Positions 54,301 to 63,670 are shown, numbered from the stretch's first letter. The stretch: 64,000 nucleotides of DNA from Hyphomicrobiales bacterium 4NK60-0047b (GCA_040367435.1 BAABWY010000007.1:62001-126000); one strand, 5' to 3'. Program-made: numbers and translations. The notes: generated by a model from the letters alone, not told the origin.

Positions 54301-54473
54301 TAATTAATTGTTAATTCTAGACGTTTGATTTCATCTTTTAATTGAAGTTTTTTGCGTTTCAATTCTGCGAGTTTTACATCGTCGATTAACGGTCGGGATT
54401 GTTCTTTCTCAATTTTTTGATCAAGTACTCTGTGTCTTTGGCTCAGTTCAGAAATATGGTTTTCAACTGCCAT
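54300..54473 (-). CDS. YdcH family small helical protein (DUF465)
   Basis: 57 residues: MAVENHISELSQRHRVLDQK, then a coiled-coil stretch and LAELKRKKLQLKDEIKRLEL. This is the DUF465/YdcH pattern of short coiled-coil proteins of unknown function. The start has GGAGGG upstream. Rhizobiales often carry two ydcH genes just before purE; here the two are divergent. Its stop codon abuts the family C repeats. Confidence 0.88.
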   Translation of the reverse strand: MAVENHISELSQRHRVLDQKIEKEQSRPLIDDVKLAELKRKKLQLKDEIKRLELTIN

Positions 54474-55031
54474 GCAACCCTCCGTAAGTTAGTTTCCATT
54501 AAGACTTAAATTGTCTCATAGAACTTTATCTATGTCTAATCCCCTTTGGTTACAATATTGAAAGGAAATTAAATTTTTTATTATAATTTTCCTTAGTTAG
54601 AATACTGATGTATTATTTTTTTTCTTATACTTCGCGCACTGATTCAGCGTTACAACCCAGCCTTCAGAAATTCAACTTTTCTCATAAAAATCAATGATTT
54701 AAACCACCCATTTCACATGATTAGTAAAATTCATTCATAAATGTCAAAAGAAGCTTAGTTAGATGAAAATTATAGATTTAAGGCCATGTGAACTTTTGTT
54801 TGGCCATTGAATTTATTATTTGAAAATGACCTAAAATTAATAGGTTATTGTGCATATATTGTTGATTTTTTGGATTTTCCTATTAATTTTTTATATCCTT
54901 GAATCTAAGTGCGGGGTGTGGATCGACATTCGTTTTATATTGCGCAATCTTAAAACAGGGCAAATCTTTTGTCTTGCAACGTATTTTGGGCTGGTTTGGG
55001 TAAGCTTTTGGAAGATTCTAATAACATTGAT
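54474..55031. other. AT-rich region between the two ydcH genes
   Basis: 558 bp, very AT-rich. An open frame from 54850 encodes a hydrophobic, Trp/Phe-rich peptide that overlaps the second ydcH gene in another frame and resembles no family, so I do not call it. Nothing else seen. Confidence 0.4.
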
Positions 55032-55220
55032 ATGGATTTTCGGGCTCTTTTGGCATCTAAACGGCAAGAGCACAGAGATCTTGATCGCGATATTTCAGAA
55101 TTAACGGCGGAGCTCCAAGTTGACCAATTAAAACTTCGCAGGCTGAAGAAGAAGAAATTATCTCTAAAAGACGAAATACGTGCCCTGGAAGAACGTTTTT
55201 TTCCAGACATCATTGCGTGA
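55032..55220 (+). CDS. YdcH family small helical protein (DUF465), second copy
   Basis: 62 residues from ATG 55032; a TTG at 55008 is an in-frame alternative that would add eight residues. The sequence MDFRALLASKRQEHRDLDRD, VDQLKLRRLKKKKLSLKDEI and end ERFFPDIIA match the second-type DUF465 protein usually found before purE in Rhizobiales. A coiled coil spans most of it. Function unknown. Confidence 0.85.
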   Translation: MDFRALLASKRQEHRDLDRDISELTAELQVDQLKLRRLKKKKLSLKDEIRALEERFFPDIIA

Positions 55221-55508
55221 ATACTAAACTGACTTAAGAGGAATTGGGCGGAAGCTTGCAAATTTGATGTTTCTGCCTATAATGCACCGCTTTTCAACTG
55301 ATCATTAAAGATATTAACACTGCATCCTCTTTTGGGGACTGCTTTAAGGCTTCTTTTTTAAACCAATAGAACAAAAGTGTTTTCTTTATCGTATGCGTGT
55401 TTATGTAAGCTTTTGAATTGCAATTGCTTTCAATGTAACAAGGCTCTTTAACTCAGAACTTAAAAAGATGATTACCGGGAGAATTAGGGGATACCCTAAT
55501 TGATTTAG
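55221..55508. other. Upstream region of purE
   Basis: 288 bp between ydcH and purE. No purine riboswitch or other structured element was recognised, and no repeat was found. Confidence 0.35.
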
Positions 55509-56000
55509 ATGGCATCAAAGTCACCACTTATCAGCATCATAATGGGCAGCCAATCTGATTGGCCAACAATGAAACTTGGGGCGGATCTCTTAACAAGCCT
55601 CGATGTTCCTTTTGAAACGCAAATTGTCTCAGCACACCGCACCCCTGATCGCCTCTATGATTTTGCGAAATCAGCTCGTGGCCGCGGCCTTAAAGTTATT
55701 ATCGCAGGGGCTGGCGGTGCAGCTCACCTCCCTGGAATGGTCGCAGCTTTGACACCCCTTCCTGTTCTTGGTGTTCCTGTGCAAAGTAAAGCGCTTTCTG
55801 GCAAAGATAGCCTTCTTTCAATTGTGCAAATGCCAGCTGGAGTGGCAGTTGGTACATTGGCTATTGGGGCGGCAGGTGCTACTAATGCAGGACTTCTAGC
55901 TGCTCAGATTTTAAGTGGTAATGATGAAGAGTTGCTTGAACGGATCGTCGAATGGCGGAAAGCTCAGACAGAAAAAATCGCACTAACTCCTGTCGATTAA
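55509..56000 (+). CDS. purE: N5-carboxyaminoimidazole ribonucleotide mutase
   Basis: 163 residues. Class I PurE motifs: [19 protein letters not shown], the catalytic loop [31 protein letters not shown] and [20 protein letters not shown]. It moves the carboxyl group of N5-CAIR to C4 in purine synthesis. purK follows 43 bp downstream. Confidence 0.97.
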   Translation: MASKSPLISIIMGSQSDWPTMKLGADLLTSLDVPFETQIVSAHRTPDRLYDFAKSARGRGLKVIIAGAGGAAHLPGMVAALTPLPVLGVPVQSKALSGKDSLLSIVQMPAGVAVGTLAIGAAGATNAGLLAAQILSGNDEELLERIVEWRKAQTEKIALTPVD

Positions 56001-56043
56001 GACACTTAAAAGATAGCCATGTTAAAGGCAACCAAGTGAAATT

Positions 56044-57132
56044 ATGATAAACAAACCTTTAGCTCCTGGATCAACGATTGGCATTTTTGGTGGTGGTCAA
56101 CTTGGACGTATGCTTGCTATGGCAGCAGCTCGCCTTGGTCTCCATGCGCACATTTATTCTCCGCAACATGACGCGCCCGCCTTTGAAGTTTCAGCAAAAC
56201 AAACTGTGGCTCCTTACACAGATTTAAACGCGGTTAAAGAGTTTGCCTCACAGGTGGATGTTGCAACTGTTGAATTTGAAAATATTCCGCTAGACACCTA
56301 TGAACATGCGGCTAAATACACGACCATTGCCCCTGGGCAAACCGCACTCGCCATTTCACAAGACAGGTTGGCAGAAAAGAAATTCCTATCTTCGCATGGC
56401 ATACCCGTTGCCCCTTATTTTGAGATCAATCGTGAAACTGATATTGTTTCAGCGATCTATAAACTGGGCCAAGACGGTATCTTGAAGACCAGACGTATGG
56501 GATATGACGGCAAGGGACAGATCAGGCTAGGCGCTAACATTGACCCTGATGTTGCTATCCAGGCCTACAATGGTGAACCTGCAGTTTTTGAGCAATTGGT
56601 CAATTTCAGCCTGGAGATTTCGTGCCTTGTGGCGCGTGATTTTAAAGGTGAGATTGTTTTTTATGATTGCCCTCGCAATGTTCATCGCAATCAGATTTTA
56701 GCTGAATCTCATGTGCCAGCCAATATACCGGATGATCTTGAGAAACTTGCACGTGCCTTTGCCGCCAAGATTGCTGAGAAACTAAATTATGTTGGCGTTT
56801 TGGCCGTTGAATTTTTTGCAATTGGCGGTGTGACTGATACGCCTTTGATTGTTAACGAGATTGCGCCCCGTGTCCATAATTCGGGGCATTGGACTATGGA
56901 TGCCTGTGTCTGCGATCAATTTGAAAACCATATTCGCGCCGTCGCTGGATGGCAGCTTGGAACAACAAGACGTCATTCAAATACCATGATGGTCAATATG
57001 GTCGGATCTGATATGGATAGATGGGGTGAAGTGGCCTCAAGTGAGGGTGCCATTTTGCATGTTTATGGCAAAGACGAAACTCGTGATGGCCGCAAGATGG
57101 GTCATATCAATTATCTATATGATATTGATTGA
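56044..57132 (+). CDS. purK: N5-carboxyaminoimidazole ribonucleotide synthase
   Basis: 362 residues, ATP-grasp fold. N-terminal GIFGGGQLGRMLAMAAARLG, ATP-binding LKTRRMGYDGKGQ and the late NEIAPRVHNSGHWTMDAC, all typical of PurK. Forms N5-CAIR from AIR, bicarbonate and ATP, the substrate of PurE encoded upstream. A family B repeat begins 16 bases after the stop. Confidence 0.97.
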   Translation: MINKPLAPGSTIGIFGGGQLGRMLAMAAARLGLHAHIYSPQHDAPAFEVSAKQTVAPYTDLNAVKEFASQVDVATVEFENIPLDTYEHAAKYTTIAPGQTALAISQDRLAEKKFLSSHGIPVAPYFEINRETDIVSAIYKLGQDGILKTRRMGYDGKGQIRLGANIDPDVAIQAYNGEPAVFEQLVNFSLEISCLVARDFKGEIVFYDCPRNVHRNQILAESHVPANIPDDLEKLARAFAAKIAEKLNYVGVLAVEFFAIGGVTDTPLIVNEIAPRVHNSGHWTMDACVCDQFENHIRAVAGWQLGTTRRHSNTMMVNMVGSDMDRWGEVASSEGAILHVYGKDETRDGRKMGHINYLYDID

Positions 57133-57147
57133 GTTATTTTCTATTTT

Positions 57148-57297
57148 CTCTCACGGCTATGATTTTTAAATACTCCTTCAGGTTGCCCACTAGCAACCGT
57201 CGCTGCTGAAGCGGCAGGCCCTCTGAGGGGCGCGACTTTTTTTACAATCAACTTATCTGTACTCGCTTTGCTCCGTTCAGGCTGAGCTCCTTCTTCG
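57148..57297 (+). repeat. Family B copy with family A insert
   Basis: Leader CTCTCACGGCTATG, a family A unit (GGTTGC-ccacta-GCAACC), then CGCTGCTGAAGCGGCAGGCC, the variant middle module shared with about 580-625 (TTTTTTACAATCA, ACTCGCTTTGCTCC) and end CTCCTTCTTCG. A bare leader echo follows at about 57332. Confidence 0.75.
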
Positions 57298-57379
57298 TTT
57301 AGGATGTTTGATGTTGAGCCTTTTATCTTTCACGGCTATAATTATGTCATGCTACTTATTCAAATAGTGAGAGATGAAG

Positions 57380-57466
57380 CTAGTTCTGTTTTTTGGTAAA
57401 TTATTTGCCCTTTATTGGACATTTCTATGGACATTCCTATAGATATTTGATAAAGGGAAGGACTAG
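57380..57466 (+). ncRNA. Candidate structured RNA upstream of rpsU
   Basis: Three nested stems: CTAGTTCT (57380) with AGGACTAG (57459), CCCTTTAT (57408) with ATAAAGGG (57450), and TCTAT (57424) with ATAGA (57439). Smaller hairpins follow before rpsU, such as ATTGG-ctcggt-CCAAT at 57469. It may be an independent small RNA or the rpsU mRNA leader. No known family was recognised. Confidence 0.4.
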
Positions 57467-57558
57467 AGATTGGCTCGGTCCAATAAGGGCTTATGAGCAC
57501 CTTGGTAGATTCCTTAAAAATTTGGAATTTGGGACCTTAATATTTGAGAGGTAGACGC

Positions 57559-57780
57559 GTGCAAGTACTCGTTCGCGATAACAATGTTGATCAAGCGCTG
57601 AAAGCGCTGAAAAAGAAAATGCAACGTGAAGGCATTTTCCGTGAGATGAAACTTCGTAATTTTTACGAAAAACCTTCTGAAAAACGTGCTCGTGTGAAAG
57701 CTGAAGCTATTCGCCGCGCTCGCAAACTTGCACGCAAAAGAGCTCAACGTGAAGGTTTAGTTCCTGGTCGTTCTAGATAG
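57559..57780 (+). CDS. rpsU: 30S ribosomal protein S21
   Basis: 73 residues starting at GTG 57559 ([20 protein letters not shown]). The frame is open to TTG 57544, but GAGAGG at 57545 and the family start support 57559. The basic tail [20 protein letters not shown] is typical. It follows purK in many Rhizobiales. A terminator lies at 57955. Confidence 0.96.
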   Translation: MQVLVRDNNVDQALKALKKKMQREGIFREMKLRNFYEKPSEKRARVKAEAIRRARKLARKRAQREGLVPGRSR

Positions 57781-57954
57781 GTATCTTGCACACTAAATCT
57801 TATTAGGTTTAGTGATACTCGAACTTGATCTAACTATTAAGACTGATTTTCCTATAAAATTGGGCTTAAAGATTGAATTGATTGGCCTTGCTTTAATTGT
57901 TTTGATTAATTGACTCAACTTATAGACACAAAAATTCTGATAAGATGATTTTCT

Positions 57955-57988
57955 AATAAGCTCGCATATGTGGGCTTATTTTTGTTTG
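57955..57988 (+). terminator. Probable terminator in the rpsU-TPR gene gap
   Basis: AATAAGCTC pairs with GGGCTTATT (one G-U), followed by TTTGTTTG. The rest of the 57781-58123 gap is AT-rich; a weaker hairpin CACTAAA..TTTAGTG lies at about 57791. Confidence 0.7.
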
Positions 57989-58123
57989 TAGGCTTGATTG
58001 TTTAAAAAACTCAAAAATTATCTAGTTATTTGGACTGATTTTCTTAATGATCAAATTTGAGTCTTAATCTTTCATTATATTACTTGATGGTTGTATTGCT
58101 TTGAATTAAGTGGTGTTTTTCTC

Positions 58124-58960
58124 ATGAGATCAGTTGCTGGTTTTTTTATTGTTATTTCTTGCATTTCGGTCCTGTCAGGCTGCCAAGCCCCTGTTATCAG
58201 TGGTGAGCAAAATTATGCAACTTTACAACCTCTCTCAACTAAACAACATGAAAATAACATTCTCTCACTCACCAGTGTGATTGAGAAAAGCCCTGATGAC
58301 CCGAGTGCCTTTAATATGCGCGGAACTGCTCATGGAGACGCGCGCAGCTATTCCAAAGCTATTGCTGACTTTTCGAAAGCTATTGAAATTGATCCTAGTT
58401 ACTATCAGGCCTTTGCGAACAGAGCTCTTATTCATGTTCGATTAAAGCAATTTGATAAAGCTATGAGTGATTTTGACCAGGCTCTAACACTTTCAACCGA
58501 ATATCCAGTTGCTTATTTTGGTCGTGGCATGCTTTACCGCATTAAGAACAAGCAAGCATTGGCTTTGGCTGATTTCAATAAAACCCTTGAGTTTGCCCCT
58601 GACCATGCTGGTGCTTATTTCAATCGAGGTGAGATTTATTTAGCACGCGGAGATAATGCTTTGGCATTGGCCGATTTTAACAGTGCGATTGACCTGCAAC
58701 CAAACTCTTTTGCCCCTTATTATGGACGTGGTCTAAGTCGCATAGCTTCTGGAAATTACAAAGAAGCCTATGATGATTTTTACGTGGCGGCACGGCGGAA
58801 AAAAGGCTTCTATCAGGCTTGGACATATCGTGGTCTTGCTGCGGAAAAACAAAATGCGCCGGAAGAGGCATCACGTGCCTATCAACGCGCATTATCAATC
58901 AACCCTCATTACAAACCGGCGATTGAAGGCTTGAAGCGTGTGAAAGTTAAAAGTAGCTGA
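58124..58960 (+). CDS. TPR-repeat lipoprotein
   Basis: 278 residues from ATG 58124 (frame open to 58091). A lipoprotein signal with lipobox LSGC at about residue 23 predicts membrane anchoring. At least five tetratricopeptide repeats follow, for example YSKAIADFSKAIEIDPSYYQ, FDKAMSDFDQAL and ALALADFNSAIDLQPNSF. It resembles NlpI-like envelope scaffolds. Partner proteins are unknown. It is convergent with irr. Confidence 0.9.
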   Translation: MRSVAGFFIVISCISVLSGCQAPVISGEQNYATLQPLSTKQHENNILSLTSVIEKSPDDPSAFNMRGTAHGDARSYSKAIADFSKAIEIDPSYYQAFANRALIHVRLKQFDKAMSDFDQALTLSTEYPVAYFGRGMLYRIKNKQALALADFNKTLEFAPDHAGAYFNRGEIYLARGDNALALADFNSAIDLQPNSFAPYYGRGLSRIASGNYKEAYDDFYVAARRKKGFYQAWTYRGLAAEKQNAPEEASRAYQRALSINPHYKPAIEGLKRVKVKSS

Positions 58961-58997
58961 TAAATAATTTTCTGGATAAAAGCGTAACGCTCTAGAG

Positions 58998-59447
58998 CTA
59001 TTTTTTTGGTCTGAGACGAACAACAATATCTACACCAGCGATTTCCATTCCTTCAGGAGCTTCTGGTAAGCCTGAGACAGAGAGGGCAGAATTCGGTATA
59101 TCCAAAAGTTCGGCATTTTCTTCTAAATAGAAATGTTGGTGATCTGACATATTCGTATCAAAATAAACCCGGGTGCCTACTAATGCCACTTCTCGTAATA
59201 ACCCTGCATCACGAAACTGGTTTAGAGTATTATAAACAGTAGCCAACGACACTGGAATTTTATGCTCAACTGCTTCTTCATGCAAAATTTCCGCACAGAC
59301 ATGACGATCACCATTTTTGAATAGCAAATCTCCTAACGCAACACGCTGGCGAGTTGGTCTCATGCCTGCTGAGCGTAATTTCTCAGACATATCGATAAGA
59401 TTGTTCTTAGAGACTTCAAATTCTGATGTATTTGTCATGTTATCCAT
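58998..59447 (-). CDS. irr: Iron response regulator Irr (Fur family)
   Basis: 149 residues. Winged-helix domain MRPTRQRVALGDLLF to VSLATVYNTLNQFRDAGLL, then SDHQHFYLEENAELLDIPN, where Fur proteins have an HHDH segment. The sequence and the position beside fabA are typical of Irr, a haem-responsive regulator that controls iron genes in Rhizobiales. A clear iron-control-element operator was not seen upstream. ATG 59438 is an alternative start. Confidence 0.9.
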   Translation of the reverse strand: MDNMTNTSEFEVSKNNLIDMSEKLRSAGMRPTRQRVALGDLLFKNGDRHVCAEILHEEAVEHKIPVSLATVYNTLNQFRDAGLLREVALVGTRVYFDTNMSDHQHFYLEENAELLDIPNSALSVSGLPEAPEGMEIAGVDIVVRLRPKK

Positions 59448-59779
59448 GGCCCATTAAATTAAGTGCTCCTATCAATCGGGGCACACTAAAGTTTTTTTGT
59501 GCTTTTAAAACACAATCATGGCAAAAAATATTTAAAAAAACTAGCAATGTTATATTGCTTTGTTTTATGTTGCATTTGTAATATGTTACAAAAACGTTAA
59601 AAACATCACGTGTTATTAAAACTGCCTCTTTTGGAGGTTTTGTAATTATGTTACCAGCAACTGTTTTAAAGGCAGTCGTGAACAGCAAAATTATAGTCTG
59701 AATTGCCGTGTATGTAATGTAAAATTGTTACAAAACGACTGAATTACTATCTATATAACAAAAATGACGGGGTGCATCA
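59448..59779. other. Divergent upstream region, irr / fabA
   Basis: 332 bp, AT-rich, with several TGTTACA/TGTAACA-like words (about 59584, 59728) near the fabA side. They may be regulator sites, but no defined family could be assigned. No gene seen. Confidence 0.35.
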
Positions 59780-60295
59780 ATGGCGGATCGCCAATCCAAT
59801 TATAGCTATGAAGAACTTTTAACATGCGGACGGGGTGAACTATTTGGGCCAGGGAATGCTCAACTTCCTTTGCCTCCTATGCTTATGTTTGATCGCATTA
59901 CCGAAATCAATGACAATGGTGGTGAATTTGGTAAGGGATTTATCCAAGCTGAGTTTGATATTAAGCCTGATTTATGGTTTTTCCCGTGTCATTTTGAAGG
60001 TGACCCTGTGATGCCTGGTTGTCTTGGTTTGGATGCTTTATGGCAATTAACAGGCTTTTTCCTCGGATGGCTTGGTGAACCTGGCCGTGGCCGTGCGATC
60101 TCAACTGGCGAGGTTAAATTTACAGGCATGGTGTTGCCGACGACAAAATTAGTGACTTATGAAATTAATATTCAACGCCTCATTTTACGCCGCCTTAAAC
60201 TTGCTGTCGCTGAAGGTGTTGTGAAAGCTGATGGAGAGCCCATTTTCCATGCAAAAGATTTGCGTGTGGGCTTATTTGGCGGAGACGAAGCTTAG
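59780..60295 (+). CDS. fabA: 3-hydroxydecanoyl-ACP dehydratase/isomerase
   Basis: 171 residues, hot-dog fold. The active-site His lies in [20 protein letters not shown], with the Asp nearby. FabA dehydrates and isomerises the C10 intermediate, starting anaerobic unsaturated fatty acid synthesis with FabB, which is encoded next. Standard order irr-fabA-fabB-fabI. Confidence 0.97.
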   Translation: MADRQSNYSYEELLTCGRGELFGPGNAQLPLPPMLMFDRITEINDNGGEFGKGFIQAEFDIKPDLWFFPCHFEGDPVMPGCLGLDALWQLTGFFLGWLGEPGRGRAISTGEVKFTGMVLPTTKLVTYEINIQRLILRRLKLAVAEGVVKADGEPIFHAKDLRVGLFGGDEA

Positions 60296-60446
60296 AGTGT
60301 TGATTTTGAGCAAAGTGCTCATGACATGAGTGTTTTACAAAAATAGCGTTGGCAGGTTCTTTAAAATTTAGGTAGAACCTATCAAAAATTGATTGTGTTT
60401 GGCAGCTTCTCCTGTGTGAAGATGGGCCGATAGATAAGGAATAGAC

Positions 60447-61661
60447 ATGAGACGCGTTGTCATTACAGGTATGGGGATTGTCTCCAGCATTGGTAACAAT
60501 AGAGACGAAGTTTTAGATAGTCTCCAAAATTGTAAATCTGGTATTAGCAGAGCTGAAAAATATGCTGAGCTTGGGTTTAGAAGCCAGGTGGAAGGCGCGC
60601 CAACACTCGACGCTTTATCTTTGGTTGATCGTAAAACGAAACGTTTTATGGGCATGGGCGCTGCATGGAACTACGTCGCCATGGAAGAAGCCATTGCACA
60701 AGCTGGTCTTGAAGAAAAAGAGATTAGTCATGAGCGTACTGGTCTGATTATGGGCTCTGGTGGTCCATCTGCTAAAGCAATTGTCAAAGCTGCCAATACG
60801 ACCTTAGAACGGGGCCCTAAAAAAGTTGGTCCGTTTGAAGTTCCAAAATCAATGTCGAGTACAAACTCAGCGACTTTGGCAACACCTTTTAAAATTAAAG
60901 GTATCAACTATTCTATTTCATCAGCCTGTTCGACTTCGAGCCATTGTATTGGCAATGCGGTTGAGCAAATTCAATGGGGCAAGCAAGATGTGATGTTCGC
61001 TGGTGGTGGTGAAGAGCTTGACTGGACTTTATCTGTTTTATTTGATGCGATGAATGCTATGTCATCTAACTTTAACGACACTCCTGAGCGTGCTAGCCGG
61101 GCTTATGATGCTAACCGTGATGGCTTTGTGATTGCTGGTGGTGCTGGTGTATTAGTTCTTGAAGCTCTTGAACATGCTCAGGCTCGCGGTGCGAATATTA
61201 TTGCTGAGGTTATCGGTTACTGTGCTAACTCTGATGGGTTTGATATGGTGGCGCCTTCTGGTGAGGGAGCAATGCGCTGCATGAAGATCGCGCTTGAGGG
61301 TGTTAATGACAAAATCGATTACATTAACCCGCACGGAACCTCAACACCTATTGGTGACATAAAAGAAATTGAAGCAATACAAGAGGTCTTCGGTGAAGAT
61401 ATGCCGCCAATCTCAAGCACCAAATCATTAACTGGCCACTCTCTTGGTGCTGCTGGTGTTCAGGAGGCGATTTATTCGCTCTTAATGCTGCAAAATAACT
61501 TTATTTGCGAATCTGCTCACATTGATGAGCTTGATGAAGCCTTTGCAAGCGTTCCAATTGTTCAAAAACGCCAAGATGTGCCTCTTAACGCTATCATGTC
61601 AAATAGCTTTGGGTTTGGTGGAACAAATGCAACATTAGTGATGAAAAAATTTGACGGCTAA
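60447..61661 (+). CDS. fabB: 3-oxoacyl-ACP synthase I
   Basis: 404 residues. Catalytic Cys in [14 protein letters not shown], His in [11 protein letters not shown] and the Lys/His pair in [15 protein letters not shown]-terminal [13 protein letters not shown]. FabB elongates cis-3-decenoyl-ACP. It lies 151 bp after fabA. Confidence 0.97.
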   Translation: MRRVVITGMGIVSSIGNNRDEVLDSLQNCKSGISRAEKYAELGFRSQVEGAPTLDALSLVDRKTKRFMGMGAAWNYVAMEEAIAQAGLEEKEISHERTGLIMGSGGPSAKAIVKAANTTLERGPKKVGPFEVPKSMSSTNSATLATPFKIKGINYSISSACSTSSHCIGNAVEQIQWGKQDVMFAGGGEELDWTLSVLFDAMNAMSSNFNDTPERASRAYDANRDGFVIAGGAGVLVLEALEHAQARGANIIAEVIGYCANSDGFDMVAPSGEGAMRCMKIALEGVNDKIDYINPHGTSTPIGDIKEIEAIQEVFGEDMPPISSTKSLTGHSLGAAGVQEAIYSLLMLQNNFICESAHIDELDEAFASVPIVQKRQDVPLNAIMSNSFGFGGTNATLVMKKFDG

Positions 61662-61724
61662 GTAACCCGCTAAGTTTTATCTATTAATCAATTGAAAATA
61701 TTAAATAATTTAGGCTGTAAGCAG

Positions 61725-62564
61725 ATGACTGATCCTGTAAATTCAACAGATATTGCAACACCTGGCCCTATGATGGCGGGTAAAAAAGGTTTGATTATGG
61801 GCGTTGCCAATGATCGTTCAATCGCATGGGGCATTGCTCGTGTTCTGGCTGGGCAAGGCGCTGAACTGGCTTTCACTTACCAAGGTGATGCCTTTGGACG
61901 CCGTGCTATCCCGTTAGCTGAATCTGTTGGTTCTGAAATCATTGAGAGTTGTGATGTAAACGATATCGCGACCGTAGATAATGTATTTAATGTGATTGGT
62001 GATAAATGGGGTGAGCTTGACTTTGTTGTTCATGCTCTTGCCTTTTCAGACCGCAATGAACTGAAAGATCGTTACTGCGATACTAGCCGTGAGAATTTCA
62101 TCAACACCATGGTGATTTCTTGTTTCTCATTTACCGAGATTGCAAAACGCGCTGCGCCTCTCATGAAAAATGGCGGTAGCTTACTTACTCTTTCTTATGC
62201 TGGTGCGCAAAAGGTTGTGCCTTGCTATAATGTGATGGGTGTTGCAAAAGCTGCGCTCGAGACCAGTGTTAAATATTTGGCTACAGACCTTGGACCGGAC
62301 AACATTCGCGTGAACGCTATGTCTGCAGGCCCGATGAGAACATTAGCTGGCGCAGGTATTTCAGATGCGCGCTCAATGTTTAATTTCCAACAACAACATT
62401 CGCCTCTTAAACGCACTCCTAAATTGGATGACGTTGGCGGTGCTGGCCTTTACCTTCTCTCTGACCTTTCTGGCGGTGTTACTGGTGAAGTGCATTATGT
62501 TGATTGTGGGTATAATACTGTGTTCATGCCTGACTTAGAGTCACTGAAATCGACTGGGTATTGA
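61725..62564 (+). CDS. fabI: Enoyl-ACP reductase (NADH)
   Basis: 279 residues from ATG 61725; a TTG at 61692 opens the frame earlier. NAD-binding GVANDRSIAWGIARVLAGQG, the catalytic Tyr/Lys pair in CYNVMGVAKAALE and AGPMRTLAGAGI identify the classic FabI. It reduces enoyl-ACP in fatty acid elongation and completes the fabA-fabB-fabI cluster. Confidence 0.96.
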   Translation: MTDPVNSTDIATPGPMMAGKKGLIMGVANDRSIAWGIARVLAGQGAELAFTYQGDAFGRRAIPLAESVGSEIIESCDVNDIATVDNVFNVIGDKWGELDFVVHALAFSDRNELKDRYCDTSRENFINTMVISCFSFTEIAKRAAPLMKNGGSLLTLSYAGAQKVVPCYNVMGVAKAALETSVKYLATDLGPDNIRVNAMSAGPMRTLAGAGISDARSMFNFQQQHSPLKRTPKLDDVGGAGLYLLSDLSGGVTGEVHYVDCGYNTVFMPDLESLKSTGY

Positions 62565-62588
62565 TAGCCTAGAGCATTTCTCTATTTT

Positions 62589-62737
62589 CTCTCACGGGCT
62601 ATTGGTTTTTAGTGGCGCTTCAGGTTGCCTACCAGCAACCACGCTACTTCGCTGCGGGCCCTCCGAGGGGCGGCGCTTACGCCGGGCAGCTCTCGCTGCC
62701 ATGTCCTGACACCGAAGTGGTGTCACTCCTTCTTCGG
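62589..62737 (+). repeat. Family B copy with family A insert
   Basis: Leader CTCTCACGGGCTATT, a family A unit (GGTTGC-ctacca-GCAACC), then CGCTGCGGGCCCTCCGAGGG, hairpins GGCGC-tta-CGCC, GGCAGC-tctc-GCTGCC and TGACACC-gaagt-GGTGTCA, ending CTCCTTCTTCGG. Arms of the last hairpin differ from those of all other copies but pair fully. Confidence 0.85.
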
Positions 62738-62824
62738 AATAGGAATACTCAGATAAGACTTTTCTGAAGCACTTTTTGAATTAATAAGCTAAGGGGCTTA
62801 CTTAACCTAACCGGAGTGTATTTT

Positions 62825-63670
62825 ATGATTGGTGTTTTTGATTCCGGTCACGGTGGGCTGACAGTTCTTAAAGCTTTGAGGGATCAGTTTCCCTCAACTC
62901 CCTTTATCTATCTTGGCGATCATGCCAAAGCTCCTTACGGCAACCGCAGCTCTGAAGAGGTCGTTGACCTGACGAAAGCTGGTGTCGAAACTTTGTTTAG
63001 TCAGGGTTGTAAACTGGTTGTGCTTGGTTGCAACACAGCCACTTCAATTGCGTGCCGGACTTTGCAACAAGATTGGTTGCCAAACTCTGAATGGCAGGGA
63101 CGCAATGTTCTTGGTATCATCGCACCTACCGTTGAAGTGGCGACACAAACGCCTTGGGGCGTAACTGAGCCGCAATACCCTCAAATGTATAAGGAAGATG
63201 TGATCGCTGTTTTTGCAACGCAGCGGACGATTGAGAGCGCTGTGTTTGACGAAGAGATCCGCAAACGCTGCCCGCAAATACATGTGGTGAACCAGGCTTG
63301 TAAAACGCTTGCTGGTGCAATTGAAGCTGGTGAGCCCACAGACATTTTAGATGATATTGTCGCCAATTATGTTTCTTTAATGATGGAAAAATCAGCTGGG
63401 AAGGTGCCGCACTTTGCTGTGCTTGGTTGCACGCACTACCCGCTTGTTGAGCCTTTATTTGTGAAACATCTACCGACCTCCTGCCGTGTGCTATCACAAC
63501 CACGCATTGTCGCTCAAGCGCTTGAGCATTATTTAAAAAGGCATTCACATTATCTAGATGCGAATTGTTCTGATGCTGGACTTACGCTTTTAACAACAGG
63601 TGATGTTACAGACGTTGAAGAGAAGTTAGTTTTAGCATGGCCGGAAAGACCTGTGTTTTTATCCCTCTAA
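62825..63670 (+). CDS. murI: Glutamate racemase
   Basis: 281 residues from ATG 62825, with GGAG at 62811; GTG 62816 is also in frame. DSGHGGLTVLKAL, the first catalytic Cys in LGCNTATSIA, the second in LGCTHYPLVE, and YLGDHAKAPYGNRS identify MurI, which supplies D-glutamate for peptidoglycan. Followed by a bidirectional terminator. Confidence 0.95.
   Translation: MIGVFDSGHGGLTVLKALRDQFPSTPFIYLGDHAKAPYGNRSSEEVVDLTKAGVETLFSQGCKLVVLGCNTATSIACRTLQQDWLPNSEWQGRNVLGIIAPTVEVATQTPWGVTEPQYPQMYKEDVIAVFATQRTIESAVFDEEIRKRCPQIHVVNQACKTLAGAIEAGEPTDILDDIVANYVSLMMEKSAGKVPHFAVLGCTHYPLVEPLFVKHLPTSCRVLSQPRIVAQALEHYLKRHSHYLDANCSDAGLTLLTTGDVTDVEEKLVLAWPERPVFLSL

Noticed and set aside
54850-55104. Hydrophobic 84-residue open frame
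   Set aside because: It overlaps the well-supported ydcH gene in another frame, lacks a ribosome site and lies in very AT-rich DNA.
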